Source: Pseudomonadota bacterium
Lineage (GTDB): Bacteria > Pseudomonadota > Alphaproteobacteria > Rhizobiales > Devosiaceae
Direction: 5' to 3'
Length of the DNA stretch: 64,000 nucleotides
NCBI GenBank assembly: GCA_023393475.1
Contig: JAEWLC010000060.1
Coordinates: 1 to 64,000 of the forward strand
The notes under the pieces were generated by a model. That model made no database searches. It was not told where the DNA came from and saw nothing but the letters and a program-made list of their open reading frames with translations. This document shows, in pieces, positions 8,712 through 17,192 of the stretch. The position numbers were made by a program, and so were the translations under genes. The first letter of the stretch is position 1; each line of letters starts with the position of its first letter.

Positions 8712-9545
8712 TTGACGACCGAGACAATGCGCATCGGCATCACCGGGGGTGCCGGCAAGGTCGGCACGGCACTGCGGCAAGTCCTCTCGCCACGCTTCGC
8801 CTCCGTGCGGATCATCGACCTCGCGGCGCCGGCGGACCTGCTGCCGAACGAAACCTTCATGGCCGCCGACATGTCCGATCTCGGCCAGCTCACCCCTGCC
8901 CTCGCCAACCTCGACGGCGTCATCCATCTCGCTGGTCTCAATACCGAGCGCGACCTTGCGCAGACCCTCCACGTCAACGTGCTGGGTGCCTCCAACCTCT
9001 ACGAGGCCGCCCGCCTCAATGGCGTCGGCCGGGTCGTCCTCGGCTCGTCCAACCACGCGATGGGCTTCTACCGCCGCGACGAGAAGGTGGGCGCCTACGA
9101 CCAGATGCGCCCCGATACGCTCTACGGCCTCTCCAAATGCTGGGCCGAGCTGACCGGCGGCCTCTACTACGACAAGGCCGGCATCCGCACGCTCTCGATC
9201 CGCATCGGCAACGCCCAGGAGCGCCCGACCACGCCGCGCAGCCTTGAAATCTGGATCAGCCCCGGCGACCTCGCACAGCTCTGCGCCATCGGCCTCGTCC
9301 ACGACGACATCGACTGCACCATCGTCTACGGAGTCTCGGCCGGCGGCGGGAACTGGTACGACAACTCCGAGGCCGAGCGCCTCGGCTACCGCCCCGCCGA
9401 CCGTATCGTCGATTTCGCCGCACCCGAGGCGTTCAACGAACAGCAGGTCCCGCTGAACGACATCGCCGAGACCTACCAGGGCGGCCCGTTCACGACCTGG
9501 GGCCACGACGGCCGCATCCACCGCCGGCGCCCGCCCCCGCGCTAG
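8712..9545 (+). CDS. NAD-dependent uronate dehydrogenase-like oxidoreductase
   Basis: 277 aa extended short-chain dehydrogenase/epimerase fold. Rossmann motif GITGGAGKVG near the N-terminus, SSNHAMGFYRR and the catalytic YGLSK near residues 138-142. SSNH-x-G-[FY]-Y and YG-[LV]-SK-C resemble the Agrobacterium uronate dehydrogenase (Udh), which oxidises galacturonate or glucuronate to the aldarolactone, so I favour that activity. TTG at 8712 follows a GGGGG tract; an ATG at 8727 (MRIGITGG) is the alternative. Last gene of the rightward operon. Three genes in a row here appear to use TTG starts. Confidence 0.8.
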   Translation: MTTETMRIGITGGAGKVGTALRQVLSPRFASVRIIDLAAPADLLPNETFMAADMSDLGQLTPALANLDGVIHLAGLNTERDLAQTLHVNVLGASNLYEAARLNGVGRVVLGSSNHAMGFYRRDEKVGAYDQMRPDTLYGLSKCWAELTGGLYYDKAGIRTLSIRIGNAQERPTTPRSLEIWISPGDLAQLCAIGLVHDDIDCTIVYGVSAGGGNWYDNSEAERLGYRPADRIVDFAAPEAFNEQQVPLNDIAETYQGGPFTTWGHDGRIHRRRPPPR

Positions 9546-9635
9546 CGCCGGCCCCAGCCAACGCCTCGCCTGCCCGTTGTGATCATGCCGCCCGCGGCGT
9601 TAGGTTGTCGCCAACAACGCTGGTGCCGCTGACCC

Positions 9636-11165
9636 ATGCTGGACTCGACGCTGACATTCGGACCGTTCGAACTCGATCGCGAGCGGGCCTCGCTGCGCCA
9701 GGATGGCAGGGAGAAGGCCGTCGGCTCGCGCGGGCTCGCCCTGTTCGAGGTCCTGCTCGAGGCGGCCGGCGGCATAGTGCGCCGCGAAACCCTGCTCGAA
9801 CGGGCTTGGCCCGGCACCATCGTCGAAGAGAGCAACCTGACGGTGCAGATCGCCGCCCTGCGCAAGGCCATCGGCACGCAGCCCGACGGCCAGGAGTGGA
9901 TCGCCACGGTCCCCCGCGTCGGCTACCGCCTCGCCCGCCCGGTCGAGGCGAGCTCGGTCGCTTTCGACGGCAAGCCGTCCATCGCCGTTCTGCCCTTCGC
10001 CAACTTCAGCGACGATCCCAGCCAGGGCTACTTCGCCGACGGCATGGTCGAGGACCTCATCACCGCGCTGTCGCGCTTCAAGACCTTCGCGGTCGTCGCC
10101 CGCAACTCTTCCTTCGTCTTCAAGGACCGCAGCTACGACGTTCGCGAGGCCGCGAAGGCGCTCGGCGTGCGCTACGTGCTCGAAGGCAGCGTGCGCCGGG
10201 TCGATCCTGCGGTCCGCGTCACCGCCCAGCTCATCGATGCCGAGAGCGGCGCCCATATCTGGGCCGAGAAGTTCGATGGTCCGCTCGATGGTCTCTTCGA
10301 TTTCCAGGACCGGATCACCGAAAGCGTGGTCGGCGCCATCGAGCCACAGATCCGCCGGGCCGAGATCGAGCGCTCCCGCCGCAAGCACCCCGAAAGCCTC
10401 GATGCCTACGACCTCTACCTGCAGGCGCTGCCGCTGATTTCCAGCGTTCACGGGCACGGCTACGGCGAGGCGATAGTCCTGCTCGAGCGTGCCATCGCAC
10501 TCGACCCCGGCTTCGCCTCGGCCCTCGCCCACGCTTCCTGGGCGCATGCGAAGCGGCTGGGCAGCAGCGAGGCGCCTCCGCCCGGAGTGGACGACGCCAG
10601 CGCCTGCGTCGACCTCGCCGAACGCGCCCTCGCTGCCGACAGCAACGACGCCACCGTCCTCGCCATCGCTGGCCTGCACGTGATGACTGTGAAGGGCGAC
10701 CTGGACCGTGGCTACGGTCTCGTGCAGCGCGCCTTCTCGCTCAACCCCAACACCTTTGTCGTCGCCAACTTCGCCGGCTTTGCCCATCGCAACCACGGCA
10801 ATTTCGACGATGCGATCGCCTGCCACCTGCGTGCCCTGCGCTTCATGCCGGCCGCCCCCGAAGTGATCTGGTGCTACACCGCCATCGCCGCCGCGCATCT
10901 TTCCGCCGGCCGCTTCGAGGAGGCCCTCGCCTGGGCCCTCCGCGCGCACGATATCTTCGACAATGTAGAATGGACCCAGACCGTCCTTGCCGCGGCCTAT
11001 GCGCATCTCGACCGCGTGGACGAGGCGCGGGCAGCACTGCAGCCGGTGCTCGCGGAACGGCCCGGCCTGACGATTGCCCGGCTGTTCGGCCCGCGCCAGA
11101 ACCCCGGCGCCCATGACCAATTCCTCGTGGCGGGGCTGATGAAGACCGGCATTCCCGAGCACTGA
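9636..11165 (+). CDS. Winged-helix (OmpR-type) regulator with TolB-like and TPR regions
   Basis: 509 aa. Residues 1-105 form an OmpR/PhoB-type DNA-binding domain (FGPFELDRERASLRQ, LLERAWPGTIVEESNLTVQI, WIATVPRVGYRL). Next comes the SIAVLPFANFSDDPSQGYFADG segment common to CadC-like and adenylate-cyclase-associated proteins, then TPR-like helices through the C-terminus. There is no receiver domain and no obvious membrane helix, so it is a cytoplasmic one-component regulator; the signal and targets are not visible. It stands alone with about 90 bp upstream. Confidence 0.8.
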   Translation: MLDSTLTFGPFELDRERASLRQDGREKAVGSRGLALFEVLLEAAGGIVRRETLLERAWPGTIVEESNLTVQIAALRKAIGTQPDGQEWIATVPRVGYRLARPVEASSVAFDGKPSIAVLPFANFSDDPSQGYFADGMVEDLITALSRFKTFAVVARNSSFVFKDRSYDVREAAKALGVRYVLEGSVRRVDPAVRVTAQLIDAESGAHIWAEKFDGPLDGLFDFQDRITESVVGAIEPQIRRAEIERSRRKHPESLDAYDLYLQALPLISSVHGHGYGEAIVLLERAIALDPGFASALAHASWAHAKRLGSSEAPPPGVDDASACVDLAERALAADSNDATVLAIAGLHVMTVKGDLDRGYGLVQRAFSLNPNTFVVANFAGFAHRNHGNFDDAIACHLRALRFMPAAPEVIWCYTAIAAAHLSAGRFEEALAWALRAHDIFDNVEWTQTVLAAAYAHLDRVDEARAALQPVLAERPGLTIARLFGPRQNPGAHDQFLVAGLMKTGIPEH

Positions 11166-11300
11166 GGCAGCGCGCTTTTAGCTTTTTTCCGATGTTTTCG
11201 GACCGCCCTAAGGTCACGAACCGGTCGTCCGGCCGATAGGTGCGCATCCCGTCCCGGTGCCGCATGAGCGCTTCACCGGGCCCCAACTCGGAGATCGAGA

Positions 11301-11723
11301 ATGACTTCGCGCATCCACCTGCCGCAGGCCCTCGGCCGCGCGGCAAGCACCATCCTTCTTGCCGCAATGGCCGCCGCCGCGGTCACCGCCCCCACCGCAG
11401 CCGCCGACCCCGGCACCACCGGCGCCGGCGACGAGTACATGCGGATCCACATGGCCAACCAGAAGACCGGTTCCGAGGTGAACGCCTACTGGCAGACCCC
11501 CCGGAAGGTTGCCGCCGCTTACAAGTCGATATGGCAACTCCAGACCGACAGCGCCTACCTCACGGTCTACGCCTATTACTGCGCCCCGGATTTCGACAAG
11601 CCGGCCGCCATGGCAGTCGAGCCCACCGGCCTCGAGGTTGCGCTCTACACCGACCGCTTCCGTGTCGAATACGACCGCGACTGCCGCACGTTCTATCTCA
11701 AGGAAGTCGCGACGCGCATCTAG
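11301..11723 (+). CDS. Small secreted protein of unknown function
   Basis: 140 aa with a clear Sec signal peptide: hydrophobic residues 13-33 ending TAAA-D. The mature part (about 105 aa) has two cysteines (YYCAPDF and DRDCRTFY), possibly disulfide-bonded, and many aromatic residues. I do not recognise the family. GGAG 8-9 bp before the ATG supports the start. Followed by a GC-rich hairpin. Confidence 0.7.
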   Translation: MTSRIHLPQALGRAASTILLAAMAAAAVTAPTAAADPGTTGAGDEYMRIHMANQKTGSEVNAYWQTPRKVAAAYKSIWQLQTDSAYLTVYAYYCAPDFDKPAAMAVEPTGLEVALYTDRFRVEYDRDCRTFYLKEVATRI

Positions 11724-11730
11724 TGCGCCC

Positions 11731-11758
11731 AGGGACCCCGGCCACGCGTCGGGGTCTC
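11731..11758. terminator. Candidate bidirectional terminator between convergent genes
   Basis: GACCCCG (11734-11740) pairs with CGGGGTC (11750-11756) around a 9-nt loop, extendable with one bulge. It lies in the 60 bp between the secreted-protein gene and the convergent nudC. No T-run. Confidence 0.45.
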
Positions 11759-11783
11759 CTGCCGGTGCTACACGCCACCGCCC

Positions 11784-12743
11784 TCAGTTCCCCCAATACC
11801 CCGCGTCGAACAGCTTGCCATGCGCCCAGGCCTCGATCAGGCCTCCCGCAATCGCGCCCGGCCGTGGGCAGTTCACCTCCGGGTGCGTGCCCGCGAGAAT
11901 CGCCAGCACCTCGTCCCGGCTGAACCAGCGCGCGTGGGAGAGTTCGACCGGATCAACGGTAATGTCAGCATTGAGCGCCTCCCCATGGCAGCCGAACATC
12001 AGCGACATCGGGAACGGCCACGGCTGCGATGCTATGTACTGCACCGGACCGACCTTGATCGCGCTCTCCTCCAGCGTCTCGCGCCGCACCGCCGCCTCGA
12101 TGGTCTCGCCCGGCTCGACGAAACCCGCGAGCAGCGAGTACATGCGCTCCGGCCAGCTCGGGCTGCGCCCCAGCAGCAGCTTCTCGCCCTGCGTGATCGC
12201 CATGATCACCACCGGGTCGGTGCGCGGAAAATGCTGCGTCCCGCATTGCGGGCACTTGCGTACCCAGCCGGCGCTTTCGACAGCGCTGGGCGTCCCGCAA
12301 TTGGCGCAGAAGCGGTGTGTCGCGTGCCAGCCGAGCAACGCCCGGCCCGTCGCGACGCACTCGCCGTCGATCCGCGACAGCGTCGGCATGAGTCCCCGGA
12401 TCTCAACCAACTTCGCGCCGGGAAAACCGGGATGCACCTGCTCGGTCTGGTCGATGAACTGCCCGATCGAGGTTGCGTCCTCGGGCGGCGTCCACAGCGG
12501 AAGGTCGATCGCGTAGCGCGGGCCGTCGGGCGTCATGCCGACAAAGATGGCCGGCTCGCGCGCATCGCCGAGCGCGGCATGGTCCAGCGCCACCACCATC
12601 GGCTGGCGGTCCTCCCCGGCTAGCAGCTTGCCGCGCCAGAACACCATCGTCCGCGCCCGGGCGTCCCCACGCGCATCGTCGGCGATGCGAAGCTGCGCGG
12701 CGCGATCGAGCTCGCCCGGCCGGAATGCAAACTGATAGTCCAC
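11784..12743 (-). CDS. nudC: NAD(H) pyrophosphatase / RNA-decapping Nudix hydrolase NudC
   Basis: Hydrolyses NADH/NAD+ to NMN(H) and AMP and can remove NAD caps from RNA. A central zinc ribbon (FCANCG...KCPQCG) is followed by the Nudix box GFVEPGETIEAAVRRETLEESA and the NudC-defining SQPWPFPMS. The usual glycine of the Nudix box is Ser here, a tolerated change. The frame is open to 12779, but a GTG at 12743 preceded by GGGGAGAG 4-5 bp away is the better start (319 aa). It lies 29 bp after a second Nudix gene. Confidence 0.9.
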   Translation of the reverse strand: MDYQFAFRPGELDRAAQLRIADDARGDARARTMVFWRGKLLAGEDRQPMVVALDHAALGDAREPAIFVGMTPDGPRYAIDLPLWTPPEDATSIGQFIDQTEQVHPGFPGAKLVEIRGLMPTLSRIDGECVATGRALLGWHATHRFCANCGTPSAVESAGWVRKCPQCGTQHFPRTDPVVIMAITQGEKLLLGRSPSWPERMYSLLAGFVEPGETIEAAVRRETLEESAIKVGPVQYIASQPWPFPMSLMFGCHGEALNADITVDPVELSHARWFSRDEVLAILAGTHPEVNCPRPGAIAGGLIEAWAHGKLFDAGYWGN

Positions 12744-12772
12744 GCGACTCTCCCCTGCTGCGTCCGAGCCGC

Positions 12773-13246
12773 TTACCACAGACTCGGCACCTCGCGCGTG
12801 CCCGAAGCGATTTCAGCGATGCGCCGCGCCGTGCCGGGGTTCACGTCGATGGGCAGCGCGTCGAAGGGAAACCAGCCGATCTCGGCGATCTCGCCGTTGG
12901 CCCTGAACGGATGGACAACCGTGTGGGCGCGGCCGACGCAGACGGCGACATGATCGCGATTCGTGGCCTCGTTCTTCTGCAGGTAAAGCCCCAGGAACGT
13001 CATCGGCCCCTCGATCCGCAGGCCGGTTTCCTCCTCGGTCTCGCGCCGCGCCGCGTCTTCCGCAGTTTCGCCCGGCTCGACCCCACCGCCCGGAAAGTGC
13101 CAGCCGGGCATGTAGGTATGGCGCAGCAGCAGCACGCGGTCGCCGTCGATCAGCGCTGCACGCGCGCCCAGCACCATGCGGCGGCGGATGCCCACCAGAA
13201 ACAGGTGCGCCGTCGTCCGCACCCTCTGCCATGCCGTCATCGCCAT
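12773..13246 (-). CDS. Nudix hydrolase
   Basis: 157 aa. Complete Nudix box GGGVEPGETAEDAARRETEEETGL (GX5EX7REUXEEXGU) preceded by HTYMPGWHFPG. The HTYMPGWHFPGGG start is common in small proteobacterial Nudix proteins annotated as NUDIX domain-containing protein or 8-oxo-dGTPase-like; the substrate cannot be assigned. Upstream of nudC on the same strand. Confidence 0.85.
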   Translation of the reverse strand: MAMTAWQRVRTTAHLFLVGIRRRMVLGARAALIDGDRVLLLRHTYMPGWHFPGGGVEPGETAEDAARRETEEETGLRIEGPMTFLGLYLQKNEATNRDHVAVCVGRAHTVVHPFRANGEIAEIGWFPFDALPIDVNPGTARRIAEIASGTREVPSLW

Positions 13247-13322
13247 TTCCGAACCTCAACCAGCAACGCTACAGGCATTTAGGCCATTTCCATGCCAAGC
13301 GCCTCATGGCATTACGCCCCCA

Positions 13323-14216
13323 ATGATAACACTTGCCCACCTGTCCGATGTCCACCTGGCGCCGCTGCCCCCCGTCCGGGCGCGAGACCTGATGAACAAG
13401 CGGATCACCGGCTTCCTGAACTGGAAGATCAAGCGCGAAAAGACCATGGCAGGCGATGGGCTGACGAAGCTCATCCGCCACCTGCGCGAGCAGAATCCCG
13501 ATTTCACAGTGGTCACCGGCGATCTGGTGAACCTCGCGCTCGATGCCGAATACAACACCACCCACAACTGGCTCGAGACCGTCGGCCCTCCTGAACAGGT
13601 CGCCATTTGCCCCGGCAACCACGACGCCTACATCAAAGGCCAGTTGCAGAAGGGCCTCGACCGCTGGGACGGCTATGCCGCCGGCGAGACGCTCGACGAC
13701 AATGCCTTCCCCTTCGTCCGGCGCGTCGGCGACGTAGCGATCATCTCGTGCAACAGCGCGGTACCCACCCTACCCTGGATCGCGGCCGGCCGCTTCGAGC
13801 AGGATCAGGCCGACCGGCTCGCGCGCTGCCTGAAACTCCTCGGCGACGGCGGCTACTTCCGTGTCGTCCTCATCCACCATCCGCCCAACCAAGAGCAGGC
13901 CCATCCGCGCCTCGGCCTCTACGGCGCCAAGCTCTTCCGCAAGGTGATAGCCGATCACGGGGCCGAGCTGATCCTCCACGGCCACACCCACCAGTCCTCG
14001 ATCTTTGCCATTCCCGGCCCGACCGCCGACGTCCCGGTGATCGGTGTCGCCGCCGCCGGTGCCGCCCAGGGCGATCCCGGCGGGCACGATCCGGCCCGCT
14101 ACAACCTCTTCTCGATCCAGCGCGTGGGCTCGGCCTGGCAGTGCACGCTGCGCGAATTTGGCTTTCAGCGACTTTCACCCGATATAGTGCTGCGCCTGAG
14201 CCTCAGGATCTATTGA
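13323..14216 (+). CDS. Metallophosphoesterase (calcineurin-like)
   Basis: 297 aa. All blocks of the two-metal calcineurin-like fold are visible: LAHLSDVHL (Asp9, His11), VVTGDLVN, CPGNHDAY, LIHHPP and LHGHTHQS. This combination resembles cyclic-nucleotide or UDP-sugar phosphodiesterases. The frame is open upstream to 13176, but the ATG at 13323 starts directly at the first conserved strand. Its stop touches the start of murL, so it is probably co-transcribed with the cell-wall genes; a role in precursor or lipid-carrier metabolism is only inference. Confidence 0.85.
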   Translation: MITLAHLSDVHLAPLPPVRARDLMNKRITGFLNWKIKREKTMAGDGLTKLIRHLREQNPDFTVVTGDLVNLALDAEYNTTHNWLETVGPPEQVAICPGNHDAYIKGQLQKGLDRWDGYAAGETLDDNAFPFVRRVGDVAIISCNSAVPTLPWIAAGRFEQDQADRLARCLKLLGDGGYFRVVLIHHPPNQEQAHPRLGLYGAKLFRKVIADHGAELILHGHTHQSSIFAIPGPTADVPVIGVAAAGAAQGDPGGHDPARYNLFSIQRVGSAWQCTLREFGFQRLSPDIVLRLSLRIY

Positions 14217-14218
14217 GC

Positions 14219-15547
14219 GTGATCGAAACCTTCACCATCGAGCAGCCGGTCCTCGACCCCGCAGCCGGGACGGCAACCTTCCGCTACCGCCTCGGCGACC
14301 TCGCCTTCAGCGAGGTGCTGACCTTCCCGACCGGTGCGAACTATTCGGTGGTGGCGACGCCCGCCTTCCTCAAGCTGCTGCAGCTGACGGCCATCGTCCT
14401 CGGCGTCAGCTACTACAAGCTGCGCGCGCCCCTGAAGATCGTCGTCCCCTTCCCGGTGACCGCCCGTGAGCACGGCTTCGCCCTCGACGTCTACGAGAAC
14501 GGGCTGGGCGAGTTCTACGCCCGCAACAACCTGATCCGTTACGGCAGGATCGAGATCGACGATCCCGAGGATCACGGCCCGCCGCCCCCGGCTCCCGTCC
14601 TTGAGGACCGCGTCTTGCTCCCGATCGGCGGCGGCAAGGATTCGCTGGTCAGCGTCCAGCTACTTGAAGCGGCCGGCATCGACTACACGCCGTTCGCCGT
14701 GAACCCCAAGGGCCCGATCCTCACCAGCATCGACGGCATCGGCGGCGACCCGCTTTATGTCAGCCGCAAGCTCGATCCGGAGATGATCCGGCTCGGCAGG
14801 GAGCCCGGCTACTACAACGGCCATGTCCCCTCGACCGCGATCAACTCGATGATCGCCTCCCTCGTCGCCCTGCTCTTCTCCTTCAACCGGATCGTGCTCT
14901 CCAACGAGCGCTCGGCCAGCGAGGGCAATGTCGAGTTCGATGGACGCGAGGCCAATCACCAGCATTCCAAGTCGCTGGACTTCGAAAAGCTCATCGCCGA
15001 CGTCCTGTACAATTGCACCGGCGGAAGTCTGGGCTACTTCTCGCTGCTGCGGCCGTACTCGGAGGCGAAGATCGCCTCGATGTTCAGCCGTGTACAACGG
15101 TTCGACCGCGTGTTTTCGAGCTGCAACGAGAACTTCAAGCTCGCCGGCCACGACGGCCCGCTCTGGTGCGGCAAGTGCCCCAAGTGCCACTTCGTGTTCC
15201 TGATCTTCGCCCCCGTCATGAGCAAGGAGCGCCTCGTCGGCATCTTCGGCCAGAACCTCCTCGCCCAGCCCGACCACGAGCGCTCCTTCCGCGAACTGAC
15301 CGGCCTCGCCGGCCAGAAACCCTGGGAGTGCGTCGGCGAAATCGAGGAGGCGGCAGCCTGCCTCTACGCCCTCACCTCGATGCCCGAATGGGCAGATGAG
15401 CCAATCGTTTCAATGCTCAAGCCCGACCTTCTGACTCAGTACGGCAGCCAGCGGCTGGAAGACGCCCTTGCCGAGTTGATGATCGATAGCCCAGAACATC
15501 ACATCCCCGCGGACATCTTCCAGCGAGTCGCCCCGCATGCGCTTTGA
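14219..15547 (+). CDS. murL: UDP-MurNAc-L-Ala-L-Glu epimerase MurL
   Basis: 442 aa. MurL converts the terminal L-Glu of UDP-MurNAc-L-Ala-L-Glu to D-Glu using ATP, replacing glutamate racemase MurI (activity known from Xanthomonas). The assignment rests on the family features YYKLRAPLKI, the PP-loop-like LPIGGGKDS near residues 135-142, SNERSASEGN and the Cys cluster WCGKCPKCHF near 316-323, and on the adjacent mur ligase gene. Start is GTG at 14219 (AGGA 10 bp upstream) or TTG at 14213, which would overlap the previous stop by 4 bp. It overlaps murD2 by 11 bp. Confidence 0.88.
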   Translation: MIETFTIEQPVLDPAAGTATFRYRLGDLAFSEVLTFPTGANYSVVATPAFLKLLQLTAIVLGVSYYKLRAPLKIVVPFPVTAREHGFALDVYENGLGEFYARNNLIRYGRIEIDDPEDHGPPPPAPVLEDRVLLPIGGGKDSLVSVQLLEAAGIDYTPFAVNPKGPILTSIDGIGGDPLYVSRKLDPEMIRLGREPGYYNGHVPSTAINSMIASLVALLFSFNRIVLSNERSASEGNVEFDGREANHQHSKSLDFEKLIADVLYNCTGGSLGYFSLLRPYSEAKIASMFSRVQRFDRVFSSCNENFKLAGHDGPLWCGKCPKCHFVFLIFAPVMSKERLVGIFGQNLLAQPDHERSFRELTGLAGQKPWECVGEIEEAAACLYALTSMPEWADEPIVSMLKPDLLTQYGSQRLEDALAELMIDSPEHHIPADIFQRVAPHAL

Positions 15548-16856
15548 CGAACCCGTCCTGCTCTACGGCGCCGGCCGTGAGGCCCGCTCCACCCGCGCCT
15601 TCATCAAGAGCAAGGCCCCCGACCTGCAGGTCTACGTTACCGTCGACAGCGGCGAGGCGGATGTCGAAGGTACCACCTTCATCGCCCCTGCCGACCTGGC
15701 CGAAGCCATTGAATCGCGGCTCTTTTCCACCATCGTGAAGAGCCCCGGCGTGTCTCGCTACCGGCCCGTCTTCGCCATGGCGCGCGAGGCCGGCATCGCA
15801 GTTACCTCGAACCTCAACCTCTGGGGCGAGGAGTACCGGGCCGGCCGCCAGGTCATCGCCATTACCGGCACCAAGGGCAAGTCGACCACCGCCACGCTCG
15901 TACACCTGATGCTCACCGAATCCGGCCTCGACGCCGGGCTCGCCGGCAATGTCGGCCTCGCCCCGCTGGAGATCGCCGACAAGCACCAGATCGTCGTCTT
16001 CGAGCTTTCGAGCTACCAGACGGCCGACATGGCGTTCACGCCGGATATCGCAGCAATCACAAACCTTTCGCCCGAGCACACCGACTGGCACCGCACGGTC
16101 GAGCGATACTATTCCGACAAGCTGAACCTGATCGATCGCGACGCCCCCTTCCCCGTCGCGCTGGGTGTCGGCGCCCTCGGCCATCCGCTGGTCATGGAAG
16201 CGCTGCGCGACCAGAAGCGCCTGATCCCGGCCCTCGCCCCGTTCATTCGCGATCGCATCGCCTCGGCCGCCTCGCGCAGCCGGCTCAAGGGCGAGCACAA
16301 CCTCAACAACGCCCTGCTCGCCGCCCAGATCGCCATGAAGGCCGGCGCGGACCTCGAGGGCGTGGTGCGCGGCATTGGCAAATTCGCACCCTTGCCCCAT
16401 CGGCTCGAAGAGCACGCGATCGGTGACAGGACCTTCGTCAACGACTCGATATCGACGACGCCCGAAGCGACCAAGGCCGCCCTAGCGGCCTACGAAGGCA
16501 CCCGCCTCGCGCTGATCGCCGGCGGCCACGAGCGCCTGCAGGATTACTCCGAACTGGCCCAGCTTCTGGCCCCGCGCGGCGTGACCGTGCTGGTCTGCCT
16601 GCCGGTAACCGGCGACCGTCTTGCCACCCTCACCTACGCCGCAGCGCCGGAAATCGAAGTCATCGAAGCCGGCACGCTCGACGATGCAATGAAGGCGCTG
16701 GCCGGCCGCAAGGCCAAGTTCGACACAGTAATCCTCTCCCCCGGCGCACCCAGCTATGGCCAGCTCGAAACCACCGGCAAGGTGTTCAAGAACTTCGAGG
16801 AGCGCGGCGCAGCCTTCGTCCGCTTGGCCGCGAAGTACTTCGGGGCAACCGCGTGA
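15537..16856 (+). CDS. murD2: UDP-MurNAc-L-alanine--L-glutamate ligase MurD2
   Basis: 439 aa Mur ligase. The N-terminal Rossmann-like domain starts LLYGAGREARSTRAF; the central ATPase domain has GTKGKSTT (near residues 112-119), ELSSYQ and NLSPEHTDWH; and the C-terminal domain includes HRLE and NDSISTTPEAT. Ordinary MurD adds D-Glu; MurD2 adds L-Glu for MurL to invert. I choose MurD2 because of the coupled murL. The C-terminal INDS-type motif is NDSI-S rather than the NDSKATN of MurD, consistent with a different amino-acid site. It overlaps the SMR gene by 4 bp. Confidence 0.85.
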   Translation: MRFDEPVLLYGAGREARSTRAFIKSKAPDLQVYVTVDSGEADVEGTTFIAPADLAEAIESRLFSTIVKSPGVSRYRPVFAMAREAGIAVTSNLNLWGEEYRAGRQVIAITGTKGKSTTATLVHLMLTESGLDAGLAGNVGLAPLEIADKHQIVVFELSSYQTADMAFTPDIAAITNLSPEHTDWHRTVERYYSDKLNLIDRDAPFPVALGVGALGHPLVMEALRDQKRLIPALAPFIRDRIASAASRSRLKGEHNLNNALLAAQIAMKAGADLEGVVRGIGKFAPLPHRLEEHAIGDRTFVNDSISTTPEATKAALAAYEGTRLALIAGGHERLQDYSELAQLLAPRGVTVLVCLPVTGDRLATLTYAAAPEIEVIEAGTLDDAMKALAGRKAKFDTVILSPGAPSYGQLETTGKVFKNFEERGAAFVRLAAKYFGATA

Positions 16857-17185
16857 TCGCTTACCTCTACCTCGGCGTGGCCATTGTCGCGGAGGTGATC
16901 GCCACCACCGCGCTCCGCGCCTCGGACGGCTTCACCCAGCTTTGGCCTTCGATCCTCTCGGTCGCCGGCTATGTCGTGGCCTTCTACTTCCTGTCCCTGA
17001 CGCTGCGCACGATGCCCGTCGGCATCGCCTACGCCATCTGGTCAGGCGTCGGCATCGTGCTGATCTCGCTGGCGGGCTGGCTGCTCTACAAGCAGCTGCT
17101 CGACCTGCCGGCGATGATCGGCATGGGTCTGATCATGGCCGGCGTAGTCGTGATCAACCTGTTCTCCAAGTCGACCGTACACTAG
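16853..17185 (+). CDS. SMR-family multidrug efflux protein, EmrE type
   Basis: 110 aa, four membrane helices, dual-topology proton-coupled exporter of cationic drugs. The essential Glu14 is in IVAEVIATTALR; GIAYAIWSGVGIV and the ending NLFSKSTVH closely match E. coli EmrE rather than the guanidinium exporter Gdx. GTG start at 16853 within the murD2 stop (GTGA). Translational coupling to murD2 is unusual and may reflect export of a wall-active cation or simple operon fusion. Confidence 0.88.
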   Translation: MIAYLYLGVAIVAEVIATTALRASDGFTQLWPSILSVAGYVVAFYFLSLTLRTMPVGIAYAIWSGVGIVLISLAGWLLYKQLLDLPAMIGMGLIMAGVVVINLFSKSTVH

Positions 17186-17192
17186 GCCGTCT

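Noticed and set aside
13607..14218. N-terminal extension of MurL
   Set aside because: It lies inside the metallophosphoesterase gene in another frame.
15537..16856. Calling this canonical MurD
   Set aside because: The coupled murL and the altered C-terminal motif favour MurD2.
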